Below are positions 44,528 through 54,872 of a DNA stretch of 64,000 bases, piece by piece. This DNA is from Pseudomonadota bacterium (GTDB taxonomy: Bacteria; Pseudomonadota; Gammaproteobacteria; Burkholderiales; Burkholderiaceae_C). The DNA lies in contig JAFEEG010000010.1 of NCBI GenBank assembly GCA_018241225.1, positions 62,001-126,000 of the forward strand. The letters run 5' to 3'. Below the pieces are notes generated by a model. The model was not told the origin of the DNA and searched no databases. It worked only from the letters and a program-made list of their open reading frames with translations. How positions within the stretch are numbered: the stretch's first letter is position 1; the number at the start of each line of letters is the position of its first letter. A program made the translations under genes and the position numbers.

Positions 44528-44863
44528 ATGAAATTCCTGTGTCTGGCGTATGGAGACGAGGCCGGGTGGAATCGCCTGAGTGCCTCGCGGAAGGAAGAAG
44601 TCCTGGCGGCCGACGCGGCCATTCGTGCCCGCGGCGCCCTGATGTCCGCCGTGCAACCGGAGGTGCACACCGTCACCAACTGGGACGGCCACACCCGCTT
44701 GACCGACACACCCTACGCGAAACATGCGCTGCCGCTCGCCGGCTTCTCGGTGATCGAGGCGGAGTCGGTGGAAGAGGTGATTCGCCTAGTCGAGCAGACG
44801 CCCTGTGCCCGTGCTGATGGATATATCGAGATCAGGGCGCTTTGGGAGACGAGCGCCGGCTGA
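44528..44863 (+). CDS. YCII-related (DGPF-domain) protein
   Basis: 111 residues. KFLCLAYGDEAGWNRLSASR at the start, then RARGALMSAVQPEVHTVT and PLAGFSVIEAESVEEVIRLV fit the YCII/DGPF family of small ferredoxin-like proteins. The usual GPF is only approximately present (PLAGF). Function generally unknown; members occur with ECF sigma factors, none of which is adjacent. The ATG at 44528 matches the family start. Confidence 0.8.
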   Translation: MKFLCLAYGDEAGWNRLSASRKEEVLAADAAIRARGALMSAVQPEVHTVTNWDGHTRLTDTPYAKHALPLAGFSVIEAESVEEVIRLVEQTPCARADGYIEIRALWETSAG

Positions 44864-44929
44864 GTGTCGCGAAGTGTGGGGCCCGACGGGCGGGCACATT
44901 CATGCTGCCCGCCGGTTCTACTTTCCGGG

Positions 44930-46207
<1,278 letters not shown>

Positions 46208-46334
46208 GAAGTCGTCGACTTAGTTAAGGGAGCCGCCACCTTATGGTTCGTGCGCCGATATCGCCAGCGACTATGCCCGCCGGGAAGAACCGTATGCGCG
46301 AGACGCATGACGGGTCACACTCCGCCAAAAGACC

Positions 46335-47639
46335 TCAGGCGCCGGTAGCGATGTCCCGGGTGATGCGCAGGAACTTCTCGATGTCCTCGACGGAGTGGCA
46401 GTGCAGCGGCGATACGCGCACGGTGCCCGCAAGTCCGAAGGATTCGAGCATGCGCTTCGAATAGATGCTGGTTGCCACCCGCTCATACACCGTCACGCCG
46501 CGCTTCGCATACTCCACCACGGCCTGCGTGCAGTCGATGCGCTCGAAGCCGATGCCCAGGATCAGGTCGCGTTTCGTCAGGTCGGGGTGGTCCAGGAAGA
46601 CGCTGACGCCTTCGAGCTTGCGCATGCCGGTGGCGTTCTCGTTGCCGTCGAGCAGCACCGACAGCAAGGCGCGCTCGTGCAGTTCGATGTGGGTGATGCC
46701 CGCGGTGAACAGCGCCCGGCGATCGGTAGCGTCCGTGAACTGGCCGCCCAGCCAGCACACGTAGTCGACGATTTCCGTGAGAACCGCAAACTGCCACGGC
46801 GCGGCGCTGCCCAGGTCCCAGTAGTCGGGCTTCTTGCCCGCAAGCTTGTGGTGCGGCAGAACGGAAGCGCGCTCGGATACCCATGACAGGCCCGACCCTC
46901 GGCAGCCGAAGAACTTGTAGGGCGCGACGTTGATGCCGTCCACCGGCGTCTTCTGCAGGTCGATGAGGCCGTGCGGCGCGTGCTGCACGGCGTCGACCAG
47001 GATGTAGAGGTCGGGCTTGATCTCGCGCGCCCGGCGCACGATCGCTTCCATGTCCAGCTTGGCGCCCGAGATGTTCGACGCATGAATCACGTTGAGCAGG
47101 CTGGTGTTCTCGTCGACCAGCCGAACGATCTCTTCCACGTCCACGCCGCCGGTGGCGGGGTTGCTCCTGGCCACGCGCAGTTCGCGCCCCAGTCGCTGGG
47201 CGTAGAGGCTCATTGCATCGAAGGCCGATGGATGTTCGAGCACGGTCGTGACCATGTTCGTGCCCGGCACGTTCTCGGCCACCGCACGCACCATGTCGAA
47301 CATGGCACCCGAGGCGCTGAACGAGGCGTACACGCTGCCGCCCTGGGCGTTGAGGATGGTGCGCAGGTCGGCCGAGCCCTTGGCCTGGATATCCTGCAAC
47401 TCCACTGCGGTGGCGTGAATGCGCTCGGTATTGTCCGGAATGGCATCGACCTGCGCGAAGCGCCCGGCCGCTGCCTTCAGGCGAAAGGAGCCGCCGGCGT
47501 TGTCGAAGTACAGGCGCTCGCGGCCGTGATGGTCGTGGTCGACCTGGAGGAAGCGCGCCTTCACCTCGCGCATCAGCGCGTCGGAGAAGAGCTGGCCGCG
47601 TGCGAGCTTCGGAGTTGCTGCTTGTTGATCGATGCTCAT
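46335..47639 (-). CDS. NifS/SufS-like class V aminotransferase-fold enzyme
   Basis: 434 residues, PLP-dependent. RLYFDNAGGSF near 45, cofactor aspartate D216 and histidine H220 in LVDAVQHAPHG, Schiff-base lysine K242 in VAPYKFFGCRG. The fold is that of cysteine desulfurases, but the mobile-loop cysteine region of true desulfurases is not obvious. It may be a lyase, desulfurase or epimerase acting on the amino acid bound by the upstream binding protein. Gene starts three bases after that protein's stop, so the two form an operon. Confidence 0.85.
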   Translation of the reverse strand: MSIDQQAATPKLARGQLFSDALMREVKARFLQVDHDHHGRERLYFDNAGGSFRLKAAAGRFAQVDAIPDNTERIHATAVELQDIQAKGSADLRTILNAQGGSVYASFSASGAMFDMVRAVAENVPGTNMVTTVLEHPSAFDAMSLYAQRLGRELRVARSNPATGGVDVEEIVRLVDENTSLLNVIHASNISGAKLDMEAIVRRAREIKPDLYILVDAVQHAPHGLIDLQKTPVDGINVAPYKFFGCRGSGLSWVSERASVLPHHKLAGKKPDYWDLGSAAPWQFAVLTEIVDYVCWLGGQFTDATDRRALFTAGITHIELHERALLSVLLDGNENATGMRKLEGVSVFLDHPDLTKRDLILGIGFERIDCTQAVVEYAKRGVTVYERVATSIYSKRMLESFGLAGTVRVSPLHCHSVEDIEKFLRITRDIATGA

Positions 47640-47642
47640 CGC

Positions 47643-48539
47643 TCAGACGCCCTTGTTGTTGGGGTTCTTGTAGATCTCGCGCACCGCGTCCGTCATCGGG
47701 AAGTTCAGATTCGCGTTCTTCGGCGGAATCGGCGAGACGAACCACTTGGTGTAGAGCTGCTCGATGGCGCCCGACTTCATCAGCCCGGTGACGGTCTCGT
47801 CCACCAGCGCCTTGAACTGCGGATCGTCCTTGCGCAGCATGATCCCGTAGGGCTCCTGCCGCAGCGACTCCTTCAGGATCTTGTAGTCACCGGGATTGGG
47901 CGCGTTGGCGATCATGCCGGCGAGTTGTACGTCGTCGAGCACGTAGGCATCGGCGCGGCCGGTGGAAAGCAGCAGGAAGCCGTCGGAGGTGTCCTTGCCC
48001 GGCAGCTCGTTCACCTCGATGGTGCCGCTCTTGCGCGCGCCGCGCAGCAACTGGATCGAGGTGCTGCCCGCGACAGTCGCCACGTTCTTGCCGTTGAGGT
48101 CGGCCAGGGTGTTGATGCCCGAGGCCTTCTTGACAGCGGCGGTGATGTTGGTGACGAAGTGGCTGGGCGCGAAGTCGACCTGCTGCTGGCGCTGCGTGCT
48201 GTTGGTGGTGGTGGCGCAGTCGAGGTCGACGGTGCCGTTCTGCAGCAGCGGGATGCGGTTGGTCGAGTTGAGCATCACGTATTGCACGTCGACCTTCGGC
48301 AGACCCAGCTTGGCCTTCACCGCGTCGACGATCTTCAGGCAGATGTCGGTGGTGAAGCCGATGGGTGCGGCATCGGCGCTGAGCTTGTAGGAGAACGGAA
48401 TCTGGCTCTCGCGTGCGCCGATCTGGATCGTGCCGCTCTCCCTGACTTTCTGCAGCGTGCCGCCGCTCTGGGCACTGGCGGCGCCGCAGCCGAGGGCAAC
48501 GGCGAGTCCAAGCACGAAGGGCCGTTTCTTGAAGTTCAT
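47643..48539 (-). CDS. Polar amino-acid ABC transporter substrate-binding protein (GltI-like), orphan
   Basis: 298 residues with a Sec signal (KKRPFVLGLAVALGCGAASAQ) and a type II periplasmic-binding fold: GTIQIGARESQIPFSYKL, GFTTDICLKIVDAVKAKLG, DCATTTNSTQRQQQVDFAP and QEPYGIMLRKDDPQFK. It resembles glutamate/aspartate binding proteins. No permease or ATPase genes are adjacent. Ribosome site AAGGAA before the ATG at 48539. Divergent from a LysR gene that probably regulates it. Confidence 0.9.
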   Translation of the reverse strand: MNFKKRPFVLGLAVALGCGAASAQSGGTLQKVRESGTIQIGARESQIPFSYKLSADAAPIGFTTDICLKIVDAVKAKLGLPKVDVQYVMLNSTNRIPLLQNGTVDLDCATTTNSTQRQQQVDFAPSHFVTNITAAVKKASGINTLADLNGKNVATVAGSTSIQLLRGARKSGTIEVNELPGKDTSDGFLLLSTGRADAYVLDDVQLAGMIANAPNPGDYKILKESLRQEPYGIMLRKDDPQFKALVDETVTGLMKSGAIEQLYTKWFVSPIPPKNANLNFPMTDAVREIYKNPNNKGV

Positions 48540-48635
48540 GGCAGGTTCCTTGGGATTCGATGACGGACGGGGGATTCCGGTGAATCTTCGATGCCGCAAT
48601 GAATTTCCAAAAGCGATTTTTTGTGATCGAATTGG

Positions 48636-49589
48636 ATGAGTAAAAGTGATTTAAAACGCCATGCCGCCATGACCTTCAAGCAATTGGAAGCCCTGTACTG
48701 GATCGCCCGGCTCGGAGGCTTCGCGCAGGCGGCCAGCCACCTCCATACCTCCCAGTCAGCCATTTCCAAGCGCGTGCGCGAGCTGGAGCAGCTGTTCGAT
48801 ACCGAGCTGTTCGACCGGACCCAGCGCACAGCCCGCCTCACGGAAAAGGGCGAGGAGATGTTCGTGCTCGCCAGCAAGCTGCTGGAGCAGCGCGACGCAG
48901 CCGTGGAGCAGTTCGGCAAGCCTGACGTGCTGGAGCGCCGCATCCGCCTGGGCGTGACCGAACTGAGCGCAATGACGTGGCTGCCGCGGCTGGTCGGCCT
49001 GATCCAGCAGCACTATCCCAGGGTGATCCTCGAACCCGACGTGGACGACAGCCTGCAATTGCGCGACAAGCTGCAGGCCGACGAGCTCGACCTGGCCATC
49101 GTGCCTGACACCTTTGCCGATCCACGCCTGCCGCACAAGGTCATTGGCCAGGTGAACAGCGCCTGGATGTGCAAGCCCGGCGTGGTGCCTGCAGGCGGCC
49201 CGGTGAAGCTGCACGAACTGGCGCGCCACCGCATGCTGGTGCAGGGCCAGAACTCGGGCACCGGTCGCGCCTACGACGCGTGGATGAAAGAGCAGGGGGT
49301 GCAGCCTGCCAACGTGATCGTGGTGAGCAACCTGGTGGCGCTTACCGGCCTGACCGTGTCGGGGCTTGGCGTGAGCTACCTGCCGCACGAGTGCCTGCAG
49401 CCGCTCGTGACCGCCGGCATGCTCGAGGTGCTCGACGTGGTTCCCGCCCTGCCGGCGGTGCGATACGTGGCCATGCACAAGGGCGCGCACCGCAGCGCGC
49501 TCACCTCGTCCATCGTGGCGCTGGCACAGGAAAGCTGCGACTTCACCCGGATGTTCCAGGCGCAGATGGCCACGACGCCGCCAGGTTAG
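48636..49589 (+). CDS. LysR-family transcriptional regulator
   Basis: 317 residues from the ATG at 48636; a second in-frame ATG at 48669 (MTFKQLEALYWIARLGGF) matches the usual LysR start and may be the true one, giving 306 residues. The winged helix includes FAQAASHLHTSQSAISKRVRELE, and the effector domain spans about 100-310. Divergence from the amino-acid-binding protein/NifS-like pair is the classic LysR arrangement, so it likely activates that pair in response to an amino acid. Confidence 0.9.
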   Translation: MSKSDLKRHAAMTFKQLEALYWIARLGGFAQAASHLHTSQSAISKRVRELEQLFDTELFDRTQRTARLTEKGEEMFVLASKLLEQRDAAVEQFGKPDVLERRIRLGVTELSAMTWLPRLVGLIQQHYPRVILEPDVDDSLQLRDKLQADELDLAIVPDTFADPRLPHKVIGQVNSAWMCKPGVVPAGGPVKLHELARHRMLVQGQNSGTGRAYDAWMKEQGVQPANVIVVSNLVALTGLTVSGLGVSYLPHECLQPLVTAGMLEVLDVVPALPAVRYVAMHKGAHRSALTSSIVALAQESCDFTRMFQAQMATTPPG

Positions 49590-49800
49590 ACGGTTGCGCT
49601 CCAGCGCGCCGCACTTGTTGCGGAACGTACGGAAACGCACATCCAAGTCGCGACGCGATCAGCAAACTCCGTCTCATCGAACCGTAGCGCTCGAGGGATC
49701 GAGACCGGCTCGGGTTTCCCATCCATCTTCAGGAGTTCATCATCAAATCGACCCACATTCTTGCGGCATCCAGCCTCGGCCAACCCATGGGGAGCGTGCA

Positions 49801-50256
49801 ATGACCGCGGTAATGACAGATTTCACCGCGGCCTCCCGGCAATCCCTGGCCCCAACCTGGGGCGACGATGCCGGCAAACTGGTCTTGCGTTTGTCCGTTG
49901 GTGTGCTGGTGCTTCTGCACGGCCTGTTCAAGATCGGGTCCGGCCCCGGCTTCGTCCTGAAGATGCTGGCGGCCCACAATCTGCCCGGCGCGCTTGGCTA
50001 CCTGGTGTATGTCGGCGAAATCCTGGCGCCCGCGCTGATCATCGCCGGGGTGTGGACGCGCGCCGCAGCGCTGGTTGTTGCCGTGAACATGATCGTGGCC
50101 ATCCTGCTGGTGCACACCGGCCAGTTCTTCGTGCTGACCAACCAAGGCGGGTGGGCGCTCGAACTGCAGGGCCTGTATCTCTTCGGCGCGGTGGCCGTCA
50201 TGCTGCTGGGTGCCGGGCGCTATGCGCTGGCAGGCTCCCAGCGCGGTCTCAACTAG
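49801..50256 (+). CDS. DoxX-family membrane protein
   Basis: 151 residues with four predicted helices: LVLRLSVGVLVLLHGLFKI, ALGYLVYVGEILAPALIIAG, AALVVAVNMIVAILLVHTG and a last helix near 125-142. DoxX proteins were described as thiosulfate:quinone oxidoreductase subunits and in thiol stress complexes, and most are uncharacterised. The ATG at 49801 follows GGGAGCG. Its last eight bases overlap the 3' end of the convergent Crp/Fnr gene. Confidence 0.88.
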   Translation: MTAVMTDFTAASRQSLAPTWGDDAGKLVLRLSVGVLVLLHGLFKIGSGPGFVLKMLAAHNLPGALGYLVYVGEILAPALIIAGVWTRAAALVVAVNMIVAILLVHTGQFFVLTNQGGWALELQGLYLFGAVAVMLLGAGRYALAGSQRGLN

Positions 50257-50983
50257 GTCGACCCGCGTCGGATACGGCCTCGCCTCGCACATCTGCCACC
50301 ATCTGTGCCAGACGGGGCAGGTCGGTGACCACGAGTAGCGCTCCCTCCTTGCGCAACAGCCCCGATCGCGTCAATGCATTGAGCTCGCGGGTCACTTGTT
50401 CCCGGGTGGTGCTGATCTGACTGGCGAGGTCTGCGTGGCGAGGCGCGGCAAAGCGCGCTTGTGCCTCTTTCGCTTCGTCGGTGCCGGATGCATAGGCCAG
50501 CCTCAGCAGTTCGGCATGCAATCGGTTCTGCACACCAAAGGTGCTCAACTCGATGACTCGCTCCGACAGCTGGCGCACAAGCCCCGCAAGTCGCTGCATC
50601 ATGCGGCGAGCGACCATGGGTTCTTCGACCAGCAACGCCAGGAAGGCATCCTGATCCAGGACCGCAATCACGCTGCCCACCATGGTCACGACGTCCGCCG
50701 AGCGCGGGCCGTCGTCCAGCGCGGAAAGATCTCCGACGATCTCCCCCGGCATGACATCCCTGAAGGTGACCTGCCGGCCCTGTGCGCCATAGATCGTCAC
50801 GCGTACCCGGCCATCGACGATCAGGAACACGTCCGCGTGGCGCTGTTGCCGCAGCAGGATGGGCTGGCCAGCAGCCACGCTTCGCCATTGGCAGCGCCTT
50901 GCCAGCGCGTCGAGCTTGTCGCTCGAGAGATCCTGGAAGAGTTCGAAGCGATGCAGGGCCAGGCTGGAGGGATGAGCACTCAT
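50249..50983 (-). CDS. Crp/Fnr-family transcriptional regulator
   Basis: 244 residues. A cNMP-binding beta-roll (about 12-125; LLRQQRHADVFLIVDGRVRV, PGEIVGDLSALDDGPRSADVV with the cassette R), dimer helix and a winged helix with DLASQISTTREQVTRELNAL (about 184-205). The beta-roll keeps the R-S-A cassette form, compatible with cAMP binding. It lacks the cysteine cluster of FNR. It is divergent from the cyclase gene with only 26 bases between starts, which suggests that the two are functionally paired. Confidence 0.9.
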   Translation of the reverse strand: MSAHPSSLALHRFELFQDLSSDKLDALARRCQWRSVAAGQPILLRQQRHADVFLIVDGRVRVTIYGAQGRQVTFRDVMPGEIVGDLSALDDGPRSADVVTMVGSVIAVLDQDAFLALLVEEPMVARRMMQRLAGLVRQLSERVIELSTFGVQNRLHAELLRLAYASGTDEAKEAQARFAAPRHADLASQISTTREQVTRELNALTRSGLLRKEGALLVVTDLPRLAQMVADVRGEAVSDAGRPS

Positions 50984-51009
50984 GCGCCGGCGATTATGCT
51001 CATGCGTAG

Positions 51010-52644
51010 ATGACCTCGTTGCCCAAGCGGGCCACCGTGCCCGTCACTCGCCGTAACTTGCGCTGGTCCAGCGGACTGGTGCTCATGGTCTATGTGAGCA
51101 TGCACCTGCTCAACCACGCGGTTGGGCTCGTATCGCTCCAGGCCGCGGAAACGGTCCTGGGCTGGGCCTCCGCGATCTGGCATTCCTGGCCGGGGACCAT
51201 CGCGCTGTACGGCGCCGCAACCGTTCATCTCGCGCTGGCGTTCCTGGCGCTTTGGGAGCGCCGCACCTGGCGCATGCCTGCGTCGCAATTGATCCGTATC
51301 GGCCTGGGCTTCAGCCTGCCCTTGCTGCTGGCCTCGCACCTGGCCGCCACGCGGGGCCTCTACACGCTGGCTGGGCTCGATGCCGGCTATGCGCGGATAT
51401 TGCGCAGTCTCTGGGATGCCGACGGCTGGTGGCAGATGGTGGTCATGCTGGTTGCATGGACCCATGGGTGCATGGGCCTGCATTTCGCGCTTCGCCAGCG
51501 TGCGCTCTGGCAACGCGCGCAGTCCCCGCTGCTCACCGCGGCCGTTGTTCTCCCCCTTGTGTCCGCACTTGGATTCCTGTCGATGGGGCGCGAGGCTGAA
51601 CTGCGACCGCCTGCGGTCCGGCCGCCGCCCGCCGCTGCTTCCGCGCTGTTGCGCACGTCGGTGGAGGCGGGGCGCGCGGGCTACGCCATTGGCCTGGCTG
51701 CGCTCTTCCTTGCACTCGGACTGCGGGCGCGGTCGGAGCGTTCGCGCGGGCGAACCATCACGCTGACCTACCCCGACCGGACGGCCAGGGTTCCAATGGG
51801 GTGGAGCGTGCTGGAGGCCAGTCGACAGCACGGCATCGCGCACCTGTCCGTCTGCGGAGGGCGGGCGCGCTGTTCGACCTGCCGCGTCCGCGTTGCGGGA
51901 CCGCTTGCGCACTGTCCGCCTCCAGGTCCCGACGAGCAGCGCACGCTTGCCCGCGTTCATGCCGATCCAGACGTCCGCTTGGCCTGCCAACTGCGACCCG
52001 TGGGTGACCTGCAGGTGACGCCAGTCATGTCCGGGCGCACGACCACGCTCAGCAGGTTGGGCCGCGAACGGGAAGTGGCCGTCCTGTTCGTCGATCTTCG
52101 GCGATGGTCCGGCTTGTCCGAAAAGCAATTGCCGTTCGACCTGGTCTACGTCCTGGACCACTACTTCGCGCTTGTCGGCGATGCGGTGCACGAAGCCGGC
52201 GGCGTTGCCAACCAGTACATCGGCGACAGCGTGATGGCCCTTTTCGGCCTGGAAGACTCACCGCAGGCGGCGTGCCGCGGCGCCGTTCATGCCGCCAGGC
52301 TCATCGACGAGCGCATGCGCGCCTGGAGCGCGGATTTCGAAGCGGAGTTCGGCCAGCCCTTGGGCTTCGGAATCGGAATCCATGCCGGCGGAGCCGCTGT
52401 CGCAGAAGTGGGACATCGCGGCGTGCGTTCCTTCACCGCAGTGGGCGAGGTGGTGAACACCGCCAGCCGGCTGCAGGAGCAGACCAAGGTGAACGGCGCC
52501 GCACTGGTGATCTCGGCGTTTGCCGCCCGGCATGCGGGCATCGCGACGGACGATGTGCCTGTCCAGCGGATCCAGGTGCGTGGACGCGAAGAGCCCCTGG
52601 ATGTGCTCATGCTCGACTCGAACAATCTTGCCTGCCTTCATTGA
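51010..52644 (+). CDS. Membrane haem-b-like / [2Fe-2S] ferredoxin / class III nucleotidyl cyclase fusion
   Basis: 544 residues in three parts. Residues 20-240 hold about six membrane helices with paired histidines (H32, H36, H73, H110, H152, H158), resembling SdhC-type haem-b membrane domains. Residues 248-340 are a plant-type ferredoxin domain with C282, C288, C291 and C326. Residues 354-540 are a class III cyclase: metal aspartates D362 and D406, transition-state N483 and R487. The purine-selecting lysine is Q402 and the second position is T476, so ATP versus GTP preference is open. Redox state of the iron-sulfur cluster or of the quinone pool probably sets cyclase activity. Paired with the divergent Crp/Fnr gene. 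Confidence 0.85.
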   Translation: MTSLPKRATVPVTRRNLRWSSGLVLMVYVSMHLLNHAVGLVSLQAAETVLGWASAIWHSWPGTIALYGAATVHLALAFLALWERRTWRMPASQLIRIGLGFSLPLLLASHLAATRGLYTLAGLDAGYARILRSLWDADGWWQMVVMLVAWTHGCMGLHFALRQRALWQRAQSPLLTAAVVLPLVSALGFLSMGREAELRPPAVRPPPAAASALLRTSVEAGRAGYAIGLAALFLALGLRARSERSRGRTITLTYPDRTARVPMGWSVLEASRQHGIAHLSVCGGRARCSTCRVRVAGPLAHCPPPGPDEQRTLARVHADPDVRLACQLRPVGDLQVTPVMSGRTTTLSRLGREREVAVLFVDLRRWSGLSEKQLPFDLVYVLDHYFALVGDAVHEAGGVANQYIGDSVMALFGLEDSPQAACRGAVHAARLIDERMRAWSADFEAEFGQPLGFGIGIHAGGAAVAEVGHRGVRSFTAVGEVVNTASRLQEQTKVNGAALVISAFAARHAGIATDDVPVQRIQVRGREEPLDVLMLDSNNLACLH

Positions 52645-52706
52645 CTGGCCTGCTCGATCGGCGCATATTGATTGCCCCCTTTTTCAAGCGAAACGGAGGT
52701 GCGGCG

Positions 52707-54086
52707 ATGACAACGATGGCCAAGCCGACGATCGACGCGGTACGTGAGCGCGCTCGCGGACAGGTGATAACTCCCACTGACAACGGCTACGAAGGGGCCC
52801 GCAAGGTCTACAACGCAATGATCGACAAACGGCCTTCGGTCGTGATCCGTGCGGTCGACGTTGGCGACGTGATGGCGGGGGTCGACTATGCACGCGAGAA
52901 CGGCCTGGACCTGTCGGTGCGCGGCGGAGCGCACAGCGTTCCCGGCTTCGGGACATGCGACGGGGGCGTCGTGATCGACCTCTCGCAGATGAAAGGCGTG
53001 CGCATCGATCCGGATCGCAAGACGGCGCGGGCAGGCGGCGGAACCCTGTGGGCCGACTTCAATCACGCCACGTATCCGTTCGGCCTGGCCACCACCGGTG
53101 GAATCATCGGCTCGACGGGCATCGCCGGGCTGACGCTCGGCGGCGGCATCGGCTACCTCACGCGCGGGTTCGGGCTGTCGATGGACAACCTGCTCTCGGC
53201 GGATGTCGTCACGGCAGATGGGCAATTCCGCGTGGCGAGCGCGACGCAGAACGAGGACCTGTTCTGGGCGATCCGCGGCGGAGGCGGCAACTTCGGCGTG
53301 GTGACCTCCTTCGAGTACCAGTTGCATCCGGTGAAGGACATCACGGCGGGCATCTTCTTCTACCCGATCGAGAAGGTCCGCGAGGTGTTGCGGTTCTACC
53401 GCGACTACGTGGCGAATGCGCCGGAGGAAATGGGGCTGTTCCCGGCCTTCCAGATTGCCCCGCCGCTGCCGTTCATCAAGACAGAGGACCATGGCAAGAC
53501 CTTCATTGCCATCGTCTCTTGCTGGGCCGGGCCGAGGGACAAGGCCGACGCCGAAATGGCAAAGCTGCGCGGCGCCGCGCCGGTCGTTGCGGAGATGGTC
53601 GCGCCGATGCCGTACTACGTGATCAACGGCCTGTTCGATGCGCTGCTGCCTCCGGGCCTGCAGCACTACTGGAAGGCTTCATTCGCGACCGAGTTGACCG
53701 ATGGCGCGATCGAGGTCCACGCCAGCTTCGGGCCGCAGGTGCCCGTGGTGAACTCGACCATGCACATCTACCCGATCAACGGAGCCTGCCACCGGGTGAA
53801 GCCGGACGCGACCGCATGGGGCCATCGCGACGCGAGTTTCGCGACGGTGATCGCAGGGATGTGGCCGGATCCTGCAGACAACGCCAGGAACACGAAGTGG
53901 GTGAAGGACTACTACAAGGCCCTGGAGCCCCACTCGCAGGCGGGCGGCTACATCAACTTCATGGCCGAGGACGACCAGGGCCGGGTCAAGGACAATTTTG
54001 GACCGCACTACGACAAGCTGGCGTCGATCAAGCGCAAGTACGACCCGGGCAACCTGTTCCACATGAACCAGAACATCCAGCCGTAG
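52707..54086 (+). CDS. FAD-binding oxidoreductase, berberine-bridge-enzyme type
   Basis: 459 residues. FAD_binding_4 domain with SVRGGAHSVPG, in which H76 is the usual 8-alpha-histidyl FAD attachment site, and GGGIGYLTRGFGLSMDNL. In bicovalent members a cysteine stands where this protein has M159, so single covalent attachment is expected. The C-terminal BBE motif YDPGNLFHMNQNI closes the chain. It oxidises an alcohol or sugar with oxygen or another acceptor; substrate unknown. No signal peptide. Good ribosome site ACGGAGG. Confidence 0.88.
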   Translation: MTTMAKPTIDAVRERARGQVITPTDNGYEGARKVYNAMIDKRPSVVIRAVDVGDVMAGVDYARENGLDLSVRGGAHSVPGFGTCDGGVVIDLSQMKGVRIDPDRKTARAGGGTLWADFNHATYPFGLATTGGIIGSTGIAGLTLGGGIGYLTRGFGLSMDNLLSADVVTADGQFRVASATQNEDLFWAIRGGGGNFGVVTSFEYQLHPVKDITAGIFFYPIEKVREVLRFYRDYVANAPEEMGLFPAFQIAPPLPFIKTEDHGKTFIAIVSCWAGPRDKADAEMAKLRGAAPVVAEMVAPMPYYVINGLFDALLPPGLQHYWKASFATELTDGAIEVHASFGPQVPVVNSTMHIYPINGACHRVKPDATAWGHRDASFATVIAGMWPDPADNARNTKWVKDYYKALEPHSQAGGYINFMAEDDQGRVKDNFGPHYDKLASIKRKYDPGNLFHMNQNIQP

Positions 54087-54109
54087 CCGGTCGTCGACGC
54101 GCGCCGACC

Positions 54110-54754
54110 TCACGTCGACCGAAGCGGCAGTTCGAGCGAGCCGGAAAGCGGGATGGCGTCGATTCGCGTGGCGCTTGCAATCACGATGGCACGGGTGCGG
54201 TGCTCTGCGATCTCGGCCAACGCGCGCCACAGGAATCGAATCGACGCGTTGTCCAGGGCGGCGGTGGGCTCGTCGAGCAACGTCAGCGCCCGTCCAGAGG
54301 CGAGTGCAGCGGCGAGCCAGACCTTGCGTCTTGACCCGGTCGAGAGCATGTACATCCGTTTGCCCAGATGCGGGGCCAAGGCGAATCCGTCGACGAGCGC
54401 TTGCCAGCTTTCTTGGCTGAAGTGCGCATCGCCATCCGCGAGTGCCGACATGCACTCCACCGGCGTGAGCGCATCGAATGCGTCGGTCTCGGAATCCACG
54501 AAGAACACCTTGCGCCTGTAGGTATCAGGCTCGGCATCGAGGCGTGCGCCGGCAAGGGTCAGCCGGCCTGCGGCAGGCTGCCTGGCTGCGAGCATCCGAA
54601 GAACGGTGGACTTCCCGCTGCCCTCGTCGCCGAACAGCAGCGTGACGCCGGCGGCAATGCCGGCGCTCCACTTCGATGCGATCGGCGGCTGCCCTGGGTA
54701 CGCGAAGCTCAAGTCGTCGACGTCAAGAATGGAAGCACCAGCGGGAAGGTTCAT
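54110..54754 (-). CDS. Solitary ABC-type ATPase
   Basis: 214 residues. Walker A GDEGSGKST near 42-50, Walker B ALTLLDEPTAALD, with a degenerate signature LSTGSRRKVWLAAAL in place of LSGGQ. The segment resembles CcmA-like small transporter ATPases. No permease gene adjoins. It runs convergent to the FAD oxidoreductase and divergent from the peroxiredoxin-like gene. It might serve a membrane partner elsewhere or a non-transport function. Confidence 0.8.
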   Translation of the reverse strand: MNLPAGASILDVDDLSFAYPGQPPIASKWSAGIAAGVTLLFGDEGSGKSTVLRMLAARQPAAGRLTLAGARLDAEPDTYRRKVFFVDSETDAFDALTPVECMSALADGDAHFSQESWQALVDGFALAPHLGKRMYMLSTGSRRKVWLAAALASGRALTLLDEPTAALDNASIRFLWRALAEIAEHRTRAIVIASATRIDAIPLSGSLELPLRST

Positions 54755-54872
54755 GTCGCAACCCTACCGCAACCGCGCGCGCAGGCGCCGTCCGCCGTTC
54801 AGAGCGTTGTACTCACCCGCGACAAGTGATACGTTCGAACCCCGACTGGACGACACCCGAAGGAGCGATTCC

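Noticed and set aside
46294..46308. ATGCG/CGCAT inverted repeat between the NifS-like and gdhA genes as terminator
   Set aside because: Five-base arms without a U-tract; not distinguishable from chance in GC-rich DNA.
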